Notes: generated from the letters alone by a model not told the origin. A DNA stretch of 64,000 nucleotides from CATQHW01 sp965243545 (GCA_965243545.1 OZ251573.1:62001-126000), one strand, 5' to 3'; positions 18,738-28,231 are shown, counted from the first letter of the stretch. A program made the numbers and translations.

Positions 18738-18766
18738 TTGGCTATGCTATAGTAGGAGGAGGAGAT
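18738..18766 (+). promoter_or_regulatory. AT-rich -10-like region with strong Shine-Dalgarno before the coiled-coil gene
   Basis: The stretch ttggctatgctatagt (18738-18753) offers TATGCT or TATAGT as a -10, and is followed at once by a repeated aggagg ribosome site 8-15 bases before ATG 18772. A good -35 at the right distance is not seen. The same attggctat core occurs in front of hppA (22109-22117), so it may be a local promoter style. Confidence 0.4.
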
Positions 18767-18771
18767 ACTGA

Positions 18772-19659
18772 ATGGGAGACCCGGTGATGCTGCAGGAGCA
18801 GGATGTCGTCCGCATCGGAGACTACGTCAAGCCGTGGCTCCGGGAGCTGGTGGACCGCATGGCCCCGCGGGCGGAGATCGACGTCGGCCCTGCGCTCCTG
18901 GAGCGCATGGTTCGCGTCGAGGAGGAGCTCCGCGCCCAGCGGGAGCTGATGAACGAGCGCTTCGGGTTCATGGAGCAGCGTTTCAAGGCGGTCGACCAGC
19001 GTTTCGAGGCTGTGGACAGGCGGTTCGCGGAGTTGATCGCGCAGATCGACAAGCGGTTCGAGGCGATGGACCAGCGGTTGGCGGAGTTGATCGCGCAGAT
19101 CGACAAGCGGTTCGAGGCGTCGGACCAACGGTTCGCTGAACGGCTCGCGGCGTCGGACAAGCGGTTCGAGGAACGGTTCGCGGCGTCGGACCAACGGTTC
19201 GCGGATTTGACCGCGCAGATCGACGAGCGGTTCGCGGCGTCGGACAAGCGGTTCGAGGAACGGTTCGCGGCGTCCGACCAACGGTTCGCGGACTTGACCG
19301 CGCAGATCGACGAGCGGTTCGCGGCGTCTGACAAGCGGTTCGCTGAACGGTTCGCGGCGTCCGACCAACGGTTCGCGGACTTGACCGCGCAGATCGACAA
19401 GCGTTTCGCGGCGTCGGACCAACGGTTCGCTGAACGGTTCGCGGCGTCTGACAAGCGGTTCGCTGAACGGTTCGCGGCGTCTGACAAGCGGTTCGCTGAA
19501 CGGTTCGCGGCGTCTGACAAGCGGATCGCCGACCTGATCGCGCAGATGGACAAGCGGTTCGACGCGGTGGACAAGCGCTTCAACACGCTGACCTGGATGA
19601 TCGGCTTGGGCTTCGTGGTCATCACGTCGTTGACGACGGTGTTCGCGCTGCTCGCCTAG
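18772..19659 (+). CDS. Tail-anchored coiled-coil repeat protein (Bdr/DUF1640-like)
   Basis: 295 residues. After a 45-residue head comes an almost unbroken coiled coil (about 60-270) built from 11- and 7-residue units such as ASDKRFAERFA and TAQIDERF, with hydrophobic Phe/Leu/Ile at core positions; one C-terminal membrane helix (WMIGLGFVVITSLTTVFALL) ends the protein. The build resembles Borrelia Bdr proteins and DUF1640-type coiled-coil membrane proteins. The function of these is unclear; they may tether or scaffold. At DNA level 33-nt units are repeated nearly perfectly between 19446 and 19511, so copy number may vary. An excellent ribosome site (aggaggag) fixes the start. No operon partner is evident. 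Confidence 0.75.
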   Translation: MGDPVMLQEQDVVRIGDYVKPWLRELVDRMAPRAEIDVGPALLERMVRVEEELRAQRELMNERFGFMEQRFKAVDQRFEAVDRRFAELIAQIDKRFEAMDQRLAELIAQIDKRFEASDQRFAERLAASDKRFEERFAASDQRFADLTAQIDERFAASDKRFEERFAASDQRFADLTAQIDERFAASDKRFAERFAASDQRFADLTAQIDKRFAASDQRFAERFAASDKRFAERFAASDKRFAERFAASDKRIADLIAQMDKRFDAVDKRFNTLTWMIGLGFVVITSLTTVFALLA

Positions 19660-19709
19660 GAATCGGCGGGAGACGCCTTGCGGCGTCCGCGTTGCCCCGA
19701 AGAGGACGT

Positions 19710-19793
19710 TGCCCGGAAGAGGACTCGAACCTCCACAGCCTTGCGGCCACTAGACCCTGAACCTAGCGTGTCTACCAATTTCACCATCCGGGC
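19710..19793 (-). tRNA. tRNA-Leu (anticodon CAG)
   Basis: The minus strand reads as a class II tRNA of 84 nt. The acceptor stem is GCCCGGA paired with TCCGGGC, the discriminator is A, the D-loop contains AATTGGTAGAC, the anticodon stem CTAGG/TCTAG encloses TTCAGGG (anticodon CAG), a long variable arm TGGCCGCAAGGCTGT follows, and the T-loop is GTTCGAGTC. The CCA end is not encoded. Confidence 0.95.
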
Positions 19794-19919
19794 CGGACGG
19801 ACCGGTACCGTACACAGGCGGGCGGGCGGCTGTCAATCGCCCGCACGGCGTCCCGCCGGGCGGGCGGCTCGACGCCGCGCGGCGGCGTGCGGTAGCCTCC
19901 GCGGCTCGATGACGCGGAG

Positions 19920-19938
19920 CCCGGTCCGCCGGACCGGG
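19920..19938. promoter_or_regulatory. Perfect 8-bp inverted repeat upstream of the Hsp70-like gene
   Basis: cccggtcc and its exact complement ggaccggg are separated by gcc. The stem lies in the 200-base divergent space between tRNA-Leu and the Hsp70-like gene. It could be a tRNA-side terminator, an operator, or part of the Hsp70-like leader; no U-run supports termination. Confidence 0.4.
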
Positions 19939-19994
19939 CGTCAGGTCGATCCCGGCTCGGACCATCGCCGGGATACCCCTTGCAAGAGAGCAGC

Positions 19995-21398
19995 ATGATC
20001 GGGATCGGACTCGATTTTGGCACCACCAACAGCACCCTGGCCGTCCGGGAGTCGGACCGCGTCACCTACGTCGACCTCGACCCGGCCGCGGCCAACCCCA
20101 AGATCATGCCCTCGGCGCTGTACCTGGACCGCGCCATGGGGCGGTCGGTCGGCACCGCGGCGATCGATCGCTACCTGGGCGACAACCGCGGCCGGATCGT
20201 CCGCCTGAAGCGGGTCAACGTGGGGCAGATCGCCATGACCTTCGGCACCACCGACACGCAGCGCGCCGGCCGCGGGCGCGGCGACACCACGCGCGTCCAT
20301 CAGGTGTCGGGCTACGACGACACCGAGCTGCCGGGGCGGCTCTTCCGGGGACTCAAGAGCTTTCTGGGAGTCGCCGAGCAGAGCCGCTTCAAGGTGTTTC
20401 ACCGCAGCTTCCACATCGTCGCCTTGATCACGCTGATCCTGGCCGAGATACGCTCCGTCCTGGAGCGGGCCGGCTACGACGCGGGGCGCGGCATCCACGT
20501 CGGCCGGCCGGTCCGCTACGTGGGGGGCGGCGCAGCCAACGACGTCGCCGTCAGGCGGATGACCACCGCCTGCCGCAACGCCGGCTTCGAGGAGGTGGTG
20601 TTCTACCCCGAACCGGTGGCCGCCGGGCTGAGCTACCTGCGGGCCTCCGCCGCCCGGCCCGATCACCTGCTCACCTTCGACTTCGGCGGCGGCACGCTCG
20701 ACCTGAGCCTGCTGTCGACGCGCAACGGCGGCTTCCGGGTGGTGGCGACGCGCGGGCTGCCGATCGGCGGCAACCACGTCGACCAGCAGATCATGCGCGC
20801 CGTGGTCTTCCCCGAGCTGGGCGAGGGGTGCGCGGTGAAGAGCTCGCTGTCCCGGCCGGCGCCCGACGCGGTGTTCCCGTTCTTCCGGTACCAGGACTAC
20901 CTGCTCAACTGGCAGACGTCGTACATGTCGAACCGGCCGGAGCTGATGGAGAGCATCTTTACCGGCATCCAGTCCGGTCCCGATTCGCGCCGGAAGCTGA
21001 CCCGGCTCTGGAAGCTGATCCGCGGCAACGCCGTGTACGCCCTGCTGAGCGCCACGGAGGCGGCCAAGGCCGAGCTTTCCGAGCGGGAGACGACGGAGAT
21101 CGGCCTGGACCAGATCGACCTGCGCCTGCCGTTCGACCGCGCCCGCCTGGAGCAGGTGCTCAAGCCGACGATGGAACGGATCGACGCCACCGCGCGGACG
21201 CTGCTCGACCAGGCCGGCTTGGCCGCCGGCGACGTCGATCAGGTGGTGTGCACGGGCGGCTCGTCGCAGCTGGCGCCGGTGCAGCGCTGGCTGCGCGGGA
21301 CCTTTCCGGGCCGCGTGGAGGACTTCGACTACTACCGGAGCATCGCCGGCGGCCTGGCGATCGCCAACGCCGGCCAGCGGGAGCCTGCGGCGGTCTGA
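19995..21398 (+). CDS. Hsp70-family ATPase (YegD-like, no substrate-binding domain)
   Basis: 467 residues with the actin/Hsp70 ATPase fold: phosphate-1 motif IGLDFGTTNST at residues 4-14, phosphate-2 TFDFGGGTLDLSLL near 232, and adenosine motif VVCTGGSSQLAPVQRWL near 422. The connecting EPVAAGLSYL segment is also present. There is no DnaK-type C-terminal peptide-binding domain, as in YegD, a chaperone-like protein of unknown client. ATG 19995 is used because the fold starts at once; an upstream TTG (19980) would add five residues. Weak ribosome site aagagag. No dnaJ/grpE genes are adjacent. Confidence 0.88.
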   Translation: MIGIGLDFGTTNSTLAVRESDRVTYVDLDPAAANPKIMPSALYLDRAMGRSVGTAAIDRYLGDNRGRIVRLKRVNVGQIAMTFGTTDTQRAGRGRGDTTRVHQVSGYDDTELPGRLFRGLKSFLGVAEQSRFKVFHRSFHIVALITLILAEIRSVLERAGYDAGRGIHVGRPVRYVGGGAANDVAVRRMTTACRNAGFEEVVFYPEPVAAGLSYLRASAARPDHLLTFDFGGGTLDLSLLSTRNGGFRVVATRGLPIGGNHVDQQIMRAVVFPELGEGCAVKSSLSRPAPDAVFPFFRYQDYLLNWQTSYMSNRPELMESIFTGIQSGPDSRRKLTRLWKLIRGNAVYALLSATEAAKAELSERETTEIGLDQIDLRLPFDRARLEQVLKPTMERIDATARTLLDQAGLAAGDVDQVVCTGGSSQLAPVQRWLRGTFPGRVEDFDYYRSIAGGLAIANAGQREPAAV

Positions 21399-21417
21399 CG
21401 CGGCGCGTGCGCGGCGC

Positions 21418-22044
21418 TCAACCGTCGGCCGGCCCGCGGCCGGCGGCCGGCTGGCCGGCTGCCCCCGCGTCATCGGCCCCCGCCCCATCGGCTGGCCCGG
21501 TGTCATCGGTTGGCCCGGCGCCGTCGTCGGCGGCGGCTGCCTCCGCGCGCAGGTAGTCGGCCACGTTGCGGGCGCCGCGCAGGTCGATCTCCTCGAATTC
21601 GGTTCGTTCGCGGACTGCGGCCGCCAGCGCGCCGAACGACTCGAACTCGTCGGACAGCTCCACCAGCTGGTCGACGTCGGCCCGGTACAGGAAGACGCTG
21701 CGCCGGCGGCCGTTCGCGGCCAGCCCGGCCCGCGTCAGCTCCGTCCAGCGCATGACCGCCTGCTCCTCACCCATGAAGTCGAGCTCGATCCGGTCCTCGT
21801 AGACCCGGACCCGGCTGCGGAACTGCTTGAGCAGATAGCGGATCACCCGGTAGCCGATCAGCCCGATCGGCGCGGCGGCGATCAGCACCGGCCACGCGTC
21901 GGCGAGCAGCGCGACCGCCGCCGCGGCGGCGATCAGCGCCGGCGGCAGCAACAGCGGCACCAGGGCGCGTGGGTTTGAGCGCAGCGTGATGCGCGACCGC
22001 AGGAGCGCCGCGTCACCGGCGGGCTCGGCAGTCATCCCGGGCAT
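21418..22044 (-). CDS. Membrane protein with two spans and a PH-like domain (unknown function)
   Basis: About 208 residues. Two neighbouring membrane helices (ALVPLLLPPALIAAAAAVALLA and a second ending in GLIGYRVI) are followed by a compact domain with RVRVYEDRIELDF, a pattern I know from bacterial PH (photosystem-like) domains. The tail (last 40 residues) is a low-complexity Gly/Ala/Asp run such as DDTGPADGAGADDAGA. I prefer ATG 22044, which has AGGA nine bases upstream; 22065 and 22035 are alternatives. It converges on the Hsp70-like gene with a gap of 19 bases. No specific function can be given. Confidence 0.6.
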   Translation of the reverse strand: MPGMTAEPAGDAALLRSRITLRSNPRALVPLLLPPALIAAAAAVALLADAWPVLIAAAPIGLIGYRVIRYLLKQFRSRVRVYEDRIELDFMGEEQAVMRWTELTRAGLAANGRRRSVFLYRADVDQLVELSDEFESFGALAAAVRERTEFEEIDLRGARNVADYLRAEAAAADDGAGPTDDTGPADGAGADDAGAAGQPAAGRGPADG

Positions 22045-22090
22045 GGCGCGGCATCCTACGGGCAAGGCGCGCCGGGGGAAAGGCCGGCCG

Positions 22091-22120
22091 TTGGACCGCG
22101 GGGCGCGGATTGGCTATATT
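22091..22120 (+). promoter_or_regulatory. Probable sigma-70-type promoter of hppA
   Basis: TTGGAC (22091-22096) and TATATT (22115-22120) are separated by 18 bases, the best promoter-like pair in this GC-rich window. Transcription would start near 22127, giving a leader of about 74 bases that contains a duplicated agcttgaag segment (22129-22137 and 22142-22150) before the ribosome site aaggac. Confidence 0.65.
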
Positions 22121-22200
22121 GGCGCCATAGCTTGAAGCCACAGCTTGAAGCGGCGCTGCCACGCCGCGGCGCTTCCACACACTCTCCGCAAGGACATTCG

Positions 22201-24498
22201 ATGAGACGCATCTTCGCCGTATTGCTCATTCTGTCCCTAGCCGTGCTCCCGGCCGCAGTCGGTTTCGCCCAGGGAACCGACCCCGCGCCGGCGCGCGATG
22301 AGGGCCCCGACATGATGTGGGTCACCTGGATCGGCTCCGTTGCCGCTCTGGGCTTCTCACTGATCTTGGCGCTTGCCGTGCTGCGCAAGGAGCCCGGCAA
22401 CGAACGGATGCGGGACCTGAGCCGCGCCGTGCAGGAGGGGGCGATCGCCTACCTGAAACAGCAATACAAGGTCGTCGCGATCTTCTTCGTGGTGCTGTTC
22501 GCGGTGCTGGGGGTGATCTCCTGGGGGTTGGGGCTGCTGTCCGGCTTCGTGCCGTTCGCCTTCATCACCGGCGGGTTCTTTTCCGCGCTGGCCGGCTTCA
22601 TCGGCATGACCGTGGCGACCCGCGCCAACGCGCGCACCGCCTGGGGCGCCAGCCAGAGCCTCAACGCCGGGCTGCGCGTCGCCTTCTCGTCGGGGACGGT
22701 GATGGGCATGACCGTCGTCGGCCTGGGGCTGCTCGACATCTCGATCTGGTGGTGGCTGCTGCGCGCCGTCTTCGACGTGCCGCCGGAAGAGATCCCGCCG
22801 ATCATGATCACCTTCGGCATGGGCGCGTCCGCCATGGCGCTGTTCGCCCGCCTGGGCGGCGGCATCTTCACCAAGGCCGCCGACGTCGGGGCCGACCTGG
22901 TCGGCAAGGTGGAAGCCGGCATTCCCGAGGACGACCCCCGCAACCCCGCGTCGATCGCCGACAACGTCGGCGACAACGTCGGCGACGTGGCCGGCATGGG
23001 CGCCGACCTGTACGAGTCGTACGTCGGCTCCATCATCGCCACCATGGCGCTGGGAGCGGTCGCTTCGCTCGGTCTCGACTCGATTTCGGCCCTGCAGGCG
23101 ATCCAGGTCCCGGTGTCGATCGCGACCATCGGCGTGCTCTGCTCGATCCTGGGCACCTTCGTCGTGCGCGCCAAGGGGGACGCCAGCCAGGCGGTGCTGC
23201 TGAGCGCCTTGCGGCGCGGCACCTACGGTTCGACCGCGCTGATCGCGGTCGGCTCCTTCCTGCTGGTCATGCTGACGCTCGGCGGCGAGTTCCTCGGCAT
23301 CTGGGCCGCCATGATCGTCGGGCTGATCGCCGGCAACATCATCGGCTACTTCACCGAGTACTACACCTCCGACCACTACAAGCCGACGCAGCTCCTCTCC
23401 AATGAGGCGCTCACCGGGCCCGCCACCACCATCATCGGCGGCGTGTCGCTCGGCATGCTCTCCACGCTGATTCCGGTGCTCACCGTGGTCGTGGCCACGC
23501 TGGCGGCCTTTTTCCTGTCGGGCGGGGCCGCCACTCCCGGCCTCGGCCTGTACGGAATCGGGTTGTCGGCGGTCGGCATGCTGTCGACGCTCGGAATCAC
23601 CCTGGCCACCGACGCGTACGGGCCGGTGGCGGACAACGCCGGCGGCATTGCCGAGATGGCCAAGATGGAGCCGCACGTCCGCGAGCGCACCGACGCGCTC
23701 GACTCGCTCGGCAACACCACCGCCGCCACCGGCAAGGGGTTTGCGATCGGCTCCGCCGCGCTCACGGCGCTGGCCCTGCTGGCCGAATACGGCAACAAGA
23801 TCGTCGAAGCGTTCGAGCAACTCACCATCTCGCCCCTGTTCGAGGAGTTCTACGCCGGCGTGGTGAACATCGCGCGCGGCGCCGACGGCCACGTGACCGG
23901 CGTGACGATGAGCATCAACCTGCTGGACCCGAAGATCCTCATCGGGCTGTTCATCGGCGCCATGCTGCCGTTCGTCTTCTCCTCGCTGTCGATGCGCGCG
24001 GTGGGCCGGGCCGCCGGCGACATGGTCAAGGAGGTGCGCCGCCAGTTTCGGGAGAAGCCGGGCATGTTGGACGGCAAGGACCGCCCGGACTACGCCGGCT
24101 GCGTAGCGATCTCCACACAGGGCGCGCAGCGCGAGATGCTGGTGCCGTCGCTGCTGGCGGTCGTGGCGCCGATCCTGACCGGGATCATCTTCGGACCGTT
24201 CACGGTGATCGCGCTGCTGGCCGGCGCGCTCACCTCTGGATTCGTGCTGGCCATCATGATGGCCAACGCCGGAGGCGCCTGGGACAACGCCAAGAAGTTC
24301 ATCGAAGGCGGCGCGCACGGCGGCAAGGGGTCGGAACCGCACAAGGCCGCCGTCGTCGGGGACACGGTCGGCGACCCGTTCAAGGATACGTCGGGGCCGT
24401 CGATCAACATCCTCCTCAAGCTGATGTCGATGGTCTCGATCGTGTTCGTCACCACGGTGATCGCCCTCAACGACCTGTTCATACGCCTCTTTTCCTGA
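22201..24498 (+). CDS. hppA: Membrane-bound ion-pumping pyrophosphatase, K+-dependent type
   Basis: 765 residues, about 16 membrane spans. It hydrolyses pyrophosphate and pumps H+ or Na+ across the inner membrane. The signature DVGADLVGKVEAGIPEDDPRN and the flanking DNVGDNVGDVAGMGADLYES carry the Mg-PPi ligands, and a second acidic loop is DNAGGIAEM. The cation switch reads GNTTAATGKGFAIG: alanine at the position that is lysine in K+-independent enzymes, so this should be a K+-dependent enzyme, proton- or sodium-pumping. The first 24 residues look like a cleaved leader, as in some relatives. Ribosome site aaggac lies seven bases before ATG 22201. Together with the PPi-dependent phosphofructokinase it implies a pyrophosphate-based energy economy. 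Confidence 0.97.
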   Translation: MRRIFAVLLILSLAVLPAAVGFAQGTDPAPARDEGPDMMWVTWIGSVAALGFSLILALAVLRKEPGNERMRDLSRAVQEGAIAYLKQQYKVVAIFFVVLFAVLGVISWGLGLLSGFVPFAFITGGFFSALAGFIGMTVATRANARTAWGASQSLNAGLRVAFSSGTVMGMTVVGLGLLDISIWWWLLRAVFDVPPEEIPPIMITFGMGASAMALFARLGGGIFTKAADVGADLVGKVEAGIPEDDPRNPASIADNVGDNVGDVAGMGADLYESYVGSIIATMALGAVASLGLDSISALQAIQVPVSIATIGVLCSILGTFVVRAKGDASQAVLLSALRRGTYGSTALIAVGSFLLVMLTLGGEFLGIWAAMIVGLIAGNIIGYFTEYYTSDHYKPTQLLSNEALTGPATTIIGGVSLGMLSTLIPVLTVVVATLAAFFLSGGAATPGLGLYGIGLSAVGMLSTLGITLATDAYGPVADNAGGIAEMAKMEPHVRERTDALDSLGNTTAATGKGFAIGSAALTALALLAEYGNKIVEAFEQLTISPLFEEFYAGVVNIARGADGHVTGVTMSINLLDPKILIGLFIGAMLPFVFSSLSMRAVGRAAGDMVKEVRRQFREKPGMLDGKDRPDYAGCVAISTQGAQREMLVPSLLAVVAPILTGIIFGPFTVIALLAGALTSGFVLAIMMANAGGAWDNAKKFIEGGAHGGKGSEPHKAAVVGDTVGDPFKDTSGPSINILLKLMSMVSIVFVTTVIALNDLFIRLFS

Positions 24499-24502
24499 GA
24501 GG

Positions 24503-25171
24503 TCAGTCGAGGCGGTAGCCGCGGCCGCGTACGGTGGCGATCGGCTGCCGGGCCGCCAGCCGGGCAGCGTCCCCCGGCCGGGGCGCGTCCGCTGGCGCCG
24601 CCACCGCGGCCAGATGGCGCCGCAACGCGGTGACGTGCATGTCGACCGCCCGGCTGCGCCGGCCGGGCGGCCGGCCCCAGATGGCGTAGAACAGCGCGTC
24701 GCGGGTCACCGCCGCGCCGCGGTTGGCCAGCAGCATGCGCAGGATCTCGGCTTGTTGCGCGCCCAGGGTGACGGCGCCGGCCGGTCCCGACAGGACCCGG
24801 CCCGACAGCCGTAGCGCGCCGCCGTCACCGAAGCGGGCGGCCGCCTCAGCTTGGCCGACGGTGCGGAGCGCGCGCAGCTCCAGCTCCTGCGGCGTCCACG
24901 GATCGCGCAGGTAGTCGGCGCAGCCGGCCAGGAACAGGCGCGGCAGCGCGTCCTCCGGCCCGTAGGCTATGAGCGGCCAGGCCGGCTCGACCGGTCCGGT
25001 CAGCAGACGTTCGGCGGCGGCGGCCGGCATGATGACGGCCGCGTAGCCGGGGTCGCGCGCGGCCGGCGGCTCGGCGGCGACTGCGAGCGTGAACCCTGCG
25101 ATCCGGCGGGAGTAGGCGTTCAGACGGGCGCCGAGCGCCCCCGACGGAGCAACCAGGCAGACACACGGCAG
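24503..25171 (-). CDS. OmpR/PhoB-like response regulator with degenerate receiver; start codon unclear
   Basis: The C-terminal half (from about residue 125) is a clear winged-helix DNA-binding domain: LGAQQAEILRMLLANRG, RDALFYAIWG, RSRAVDMHVTALRRHL and a final VRGRGYRLD. The N-terminal half still reads like a receiver fold (VCLVAPSGALGARL as strand 1 and helix 1, CADYLRDPWTPQELELRA as the beta5-alpha5 end) but the phospho-acceptor strand is YAAVIMPAA, with no Asp. The first ATG (25030) is in the middle of this domain. No ATG, GTG or TTG exists in frame further up to the stop near 25397. CTG at 25171, just before the first strand, is my best guess. It either uses a rare start, has lost its start, or is a relic. 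It follows pspA. Confidence 0.5.
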   Translation of the reverse strand: MPCVCLVAPSGALGARLNAYSRRIAGFTLAVAAEPPAARDPGYAAVIMPAAAAERLLTGPVEPAWPLIAYGPEDALPRLFLAGCADYLRDPWTPQELELRALRTVGQAEAAARFGDGGALRLSGRVLSGPAGAVTLGAQQAEILRMLLANRGAAVTRDALFYAIWGRPPGRRSRAVDMHVTALRRHLAAVAAPADAPRPGDAARLAARQPIATVRGRGYRLD

Positions 25172-25206
25172 TCCGGCGCGCGCCGCCGCGCCGCCCGGCG
25201 GGCTGT

Positions 25207-25281
25207 CGCCCGGGGGTTTGGCGCCCGGGGGTTTGGCGCTCAGGGGTTGGCGCCCGGATGGTTGGCCGCCCGGATGGTTGG
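25207..25281 (-). repeat. Five-copy minisatellite of about 15 nt between pspA and the response regulator
   Basis: Units cgcccgggggtttgg (25207-25221 and 25222-25236, identical) are followed by degenerate units of 14, 15 and 16 nt containing ggatggttgg. They occupy the space where the response regulator's N-terminus should begin. Because two units differ from 15 nt, repeat slippage could have disrupted the start of the gene. Confidence 0.8.
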
Positions 25282-25328
25282 CGCGCGACTGCGCCGAGAT
25301 GGCGGCGGGTCCGGCCGGCGCCGCCCGG

Positions 25329-26054
25329 TCAGGCGCCCGGCGCGGCTTGGCCCGAGCTCTCCTGGGACTTGTCTTCGATCTGTCCCATCTTCCGCTTCAG
25401 GTCTTCGAGCAGCCGGTCCGCGGACGTGTCGCCCCCCTCCAGCTGTTTGAACTCGCGTTCAAGCGCCTTGTCGCCGGCGTCCAGCTCGTTGATCTCCCGT
25501 TCGGCGTCGGCCTGCGCCTCGATCTGATCGACCTTCTTGGTCATGCGGTCGAACGCCTCGAACGCCGACGTATCGCGCGACACGCTCAAGGTCGACTGGA
25601 TGCGCTGCTGCGCCTCGGCCCGTTTGGTGCGAGCGATCAGGATGTTTTTCTTGCGCTGCGCTTCCTCGATCTTCTGGGTCAGATCGCGCAACGATCCCTT
25701 GAGCTGCTCGACCGCATTGTGCTGCGCCTCCCACTGCTCCTGATAGCTCGACACGTCCTCGTCGAGCTCCTGCTTGCGGACCAGGGCGCGCTTGGCCAGC
25801 TCATCCTTGCCCTCGCGCACCGCCAGCACGGCGCGTTTCTCCCAATCATCTGCCTGGGCGCGCTGCTGCAACAGCTGCCGCTCCAGCTGCTTCTCGTCCG
25901 CGATGGCGCCGGCGACCGCCTTCTTGGATTCGATGAGCTGGCCGTTCATGTCCTCGATCAGCTGCGTGAGCATCTTCTCGGGATTCTCCGCCTTGCTGAT
26001 CATGTCGTTGATGTTCGACTTGACGACTCTGCGGAACCGATCGAACAGGCCCAT
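25329..26054 (-). CDS. pspA: PspA/IM30-family envelope-stress protein
   Basis: 241 residues, almost all alpha-helical coiled coil. The family N-terminus GLFDRFRRVVKSNINDMISKAENPEKML forms the membrane-binding amphipathic helix; the central hairpin (about 25-190) and the long C-terminal helix follow. PspA/IM30 proteins polymerise on damaged inner membranes as ESCRT-III relatives, protecting the proton-motive force. The gene starts one base after the stop of the YbjN-like gene, so it is part of a stress operon with the STAS and NtrC-like genes upstream. The C-terminal residues (SSGQAAPGA) are not conserved. Confidence 0.93.
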   Translation of the reverse strand: MGLFDRFRRVVKSNINDMISKAENPEKMLTQLIEDMNGQLIESKKAVAGAIADEKQLERQLLQQRAQADDWEKRAVLAVREGKDELAKRALVRKQELDEDVSSYQEQWEAQHNAVEQLKGSLRDLTQKIEEAQRKKNILIARTKRAEAQQRIQSTLSVSRDTSAFEAFDRMTKKVDQIEAQADAEREINELDAGDKALEREFKQLEGGDTSADRLLEDLKRKMGQIEDKSQESSGQAAPGA

Positions 26055-26055
26055 A

Positions 26056-26448
26056 TCAGCGGTCCCCCGTTTTCACCAGCGGCAGAAGCCGCTCGTAGTG
26101 CTCGGCGACCGACAGGCTGATCGCGTCGAGCGTTGCCTGGAACTCCTCGATGTCGATCGTCTCGCTGAGCAGCGTGTTGATCATGACGATGGAGTCCCCT
26201 TCCAGAGCGTAGGCGCCGTGCAGCAGGTCGGTGCCGTTGAGGCGCAGCAGTTCGGCGTAGAGCGCGCAGTGGTCGCCCGGCGGCAGGTCGGTGACCTTGA
26301 GCCGGAAGATGACCACCGGTTCGTCGTGCGCGACGACGAGGTTTTCGACCCCGCGCTCTTCGTCGTTGATCACCCAGGTGTCGCTGTCGAGTTCCTCGAA
26401 CGACAGCCCGAGCGTGCGGAGAAAGCTTTCGATTCGTTGACGAGTCAT
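26056..26448 (-). CDS. YbjN-domain protein (chaperone-like fold)
   Basis: 130 residues. The sequence IESFLRTLGLSFEELDSDTWVI, then a VVIFRLKVTDLPP strand and LYAELLRLNGTDLLHGAYAL, fits the YbjN / type III secretion chaperone-like fold, a small alpha-beta domain that binds protein partners. The start ATG at 26448 overlaps the STAS gene's stop (ATGA), and pspA begins one base after this gene's stop. The tight packing suggests that it partners PspA or the STAS protein in the same envelope-stress response. No catalytic residues are expected. Confidence 0.75.
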   Translation of the reverse strand: MTRQRIESFLRTLGLSFEELDSDTWVINDEERGVENLVVAHDEPVVIFRLKVTDLPPGDHCALYAELLRLNGTDLLHGAYALEGDSIVMINTLLSETIDIEEFQATLDAISLSVAEHYERLLPLVKTGDR

Positions 26449-27071
26449 GCTGCGAATACCTGTGCGCCGTAGTTGATCGCCAGGACCGCCTGGCACTGAG
26501 AGCAGCGGAACCGGCCCGGCTTGACGGTGCGGAGCCGGGCCGCGCACGCCGGGCACGTCACTACCTGTGGAAAGAGTACCGCCGGCGCGGGCCGTCCGGC
26601 CGCGGTCAGCCGGGACACCGCTTGGTCGACGTCTGCGGCGACGGTGAACAGATCGGCAAAGCCGAGCAGACGGAACGCTTCGCCCGCCGGCGCCGGCAGC
26701 GCGGCCAGCGCCACGTCACCGCCGCGCAGCCGCAACGCCCGTTGCAGGGCCGCGAACACGCCGATGGCGGGGCCGGTGAGCTCCCGCAGGCCGGCGCAGT
26801 CGATGATGAGCCGCACGCAACCGGCCGCCAACGCCGCGTCGGCGCGGGCCCGGAACCGGTCCGAGTCATCGGCGCCGAGGCGGCCGTTGAGGCGCAGCAC
26901 CATGCAGCCGTCGGCCCCGCTACGGGCTTCGGCCCCGGCCGGCTGCGGCCGCATCGCCGGATGGTCCGATCGCCCGCCGAGCCGGCCGCTCACGGTTGCG
27001 TCTACTGCGGATTCGGTTGCGGCGTTCGACACGACACCGCAAGCATAGCCGCGGCGGCCCATGCTCGTCAA
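26445..27071 (-). CDS. STAS-domain protein with C-terminal zinc ribbon
   Basis: Up to 208 residues. A STAS (anti-anti-sigma) domain covers about 55-155: VLRLNGRLGADDSDRF, LIIDCAGLRELTGPAIGVFAAL and LLGFADLFTVAADVDQAV are the expected strands and helices; the phosphorylatable Ser/Thr of SpoIIAA-type proteins is at or near the LTG. After a linker, CPAC and CSQC form a four-cysteine zinc ribbon. The start could be 27071, 27062 or 26954; nothing decides it. It is translationally coupled to the YbjN gene and lies downstream of the NtrC-like regulator. This combination suggests a partner-switching input to the PspA response. Confidence 0.75.
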   Translation of the reverse strand: MTSMGRRGYACGVVSNAATESAVDATVSGRLGGRSDHPAMRPQPAGAEARSGADGCMVLRLNGRLGADDSDRFRARADAALAAGCVRLIIDCAGLRELTGPAIGVFAALQRALRLRGGDVALAALPAPAGEAFRLLGFADLFTVAADVDQAVSRLTAAGRPAPAVLFPQVVTCPACAARLRTVKPGRFRCSQCQAVLAINYGAQVFAA

Positions 27072-27118
27072 ACGCCGCAGGCAGGTCGGGTCGATCCACG
27101 CGGGGTCGATCGCTGCGG

Positions 27119-28227
<1,109 letters not shown>

Positions 28228-28231
<4 letters not shown>

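Noticed and set aside
19446..19511. Short direct repeats resembling a CRISPR array
   Set aside because: The repeats are contiguous, in frame and encode a coiled coil; there are no unique spacers and no cas genes.
18822..19625. Minus-strand Ser/Asn/Arg-rich repeat frame
   Set aside because: It is antisense to the coiled-coil gene, whose start has a strong ribosome site and which ends in a membrane helix.
22357..24342. Long minus-strand frame of about 660 codons opposite hppA
   Set aside because: It is His/Gln/Asp-rich without any recognisable domain and lies entirely over a well-conserved hppA frame.
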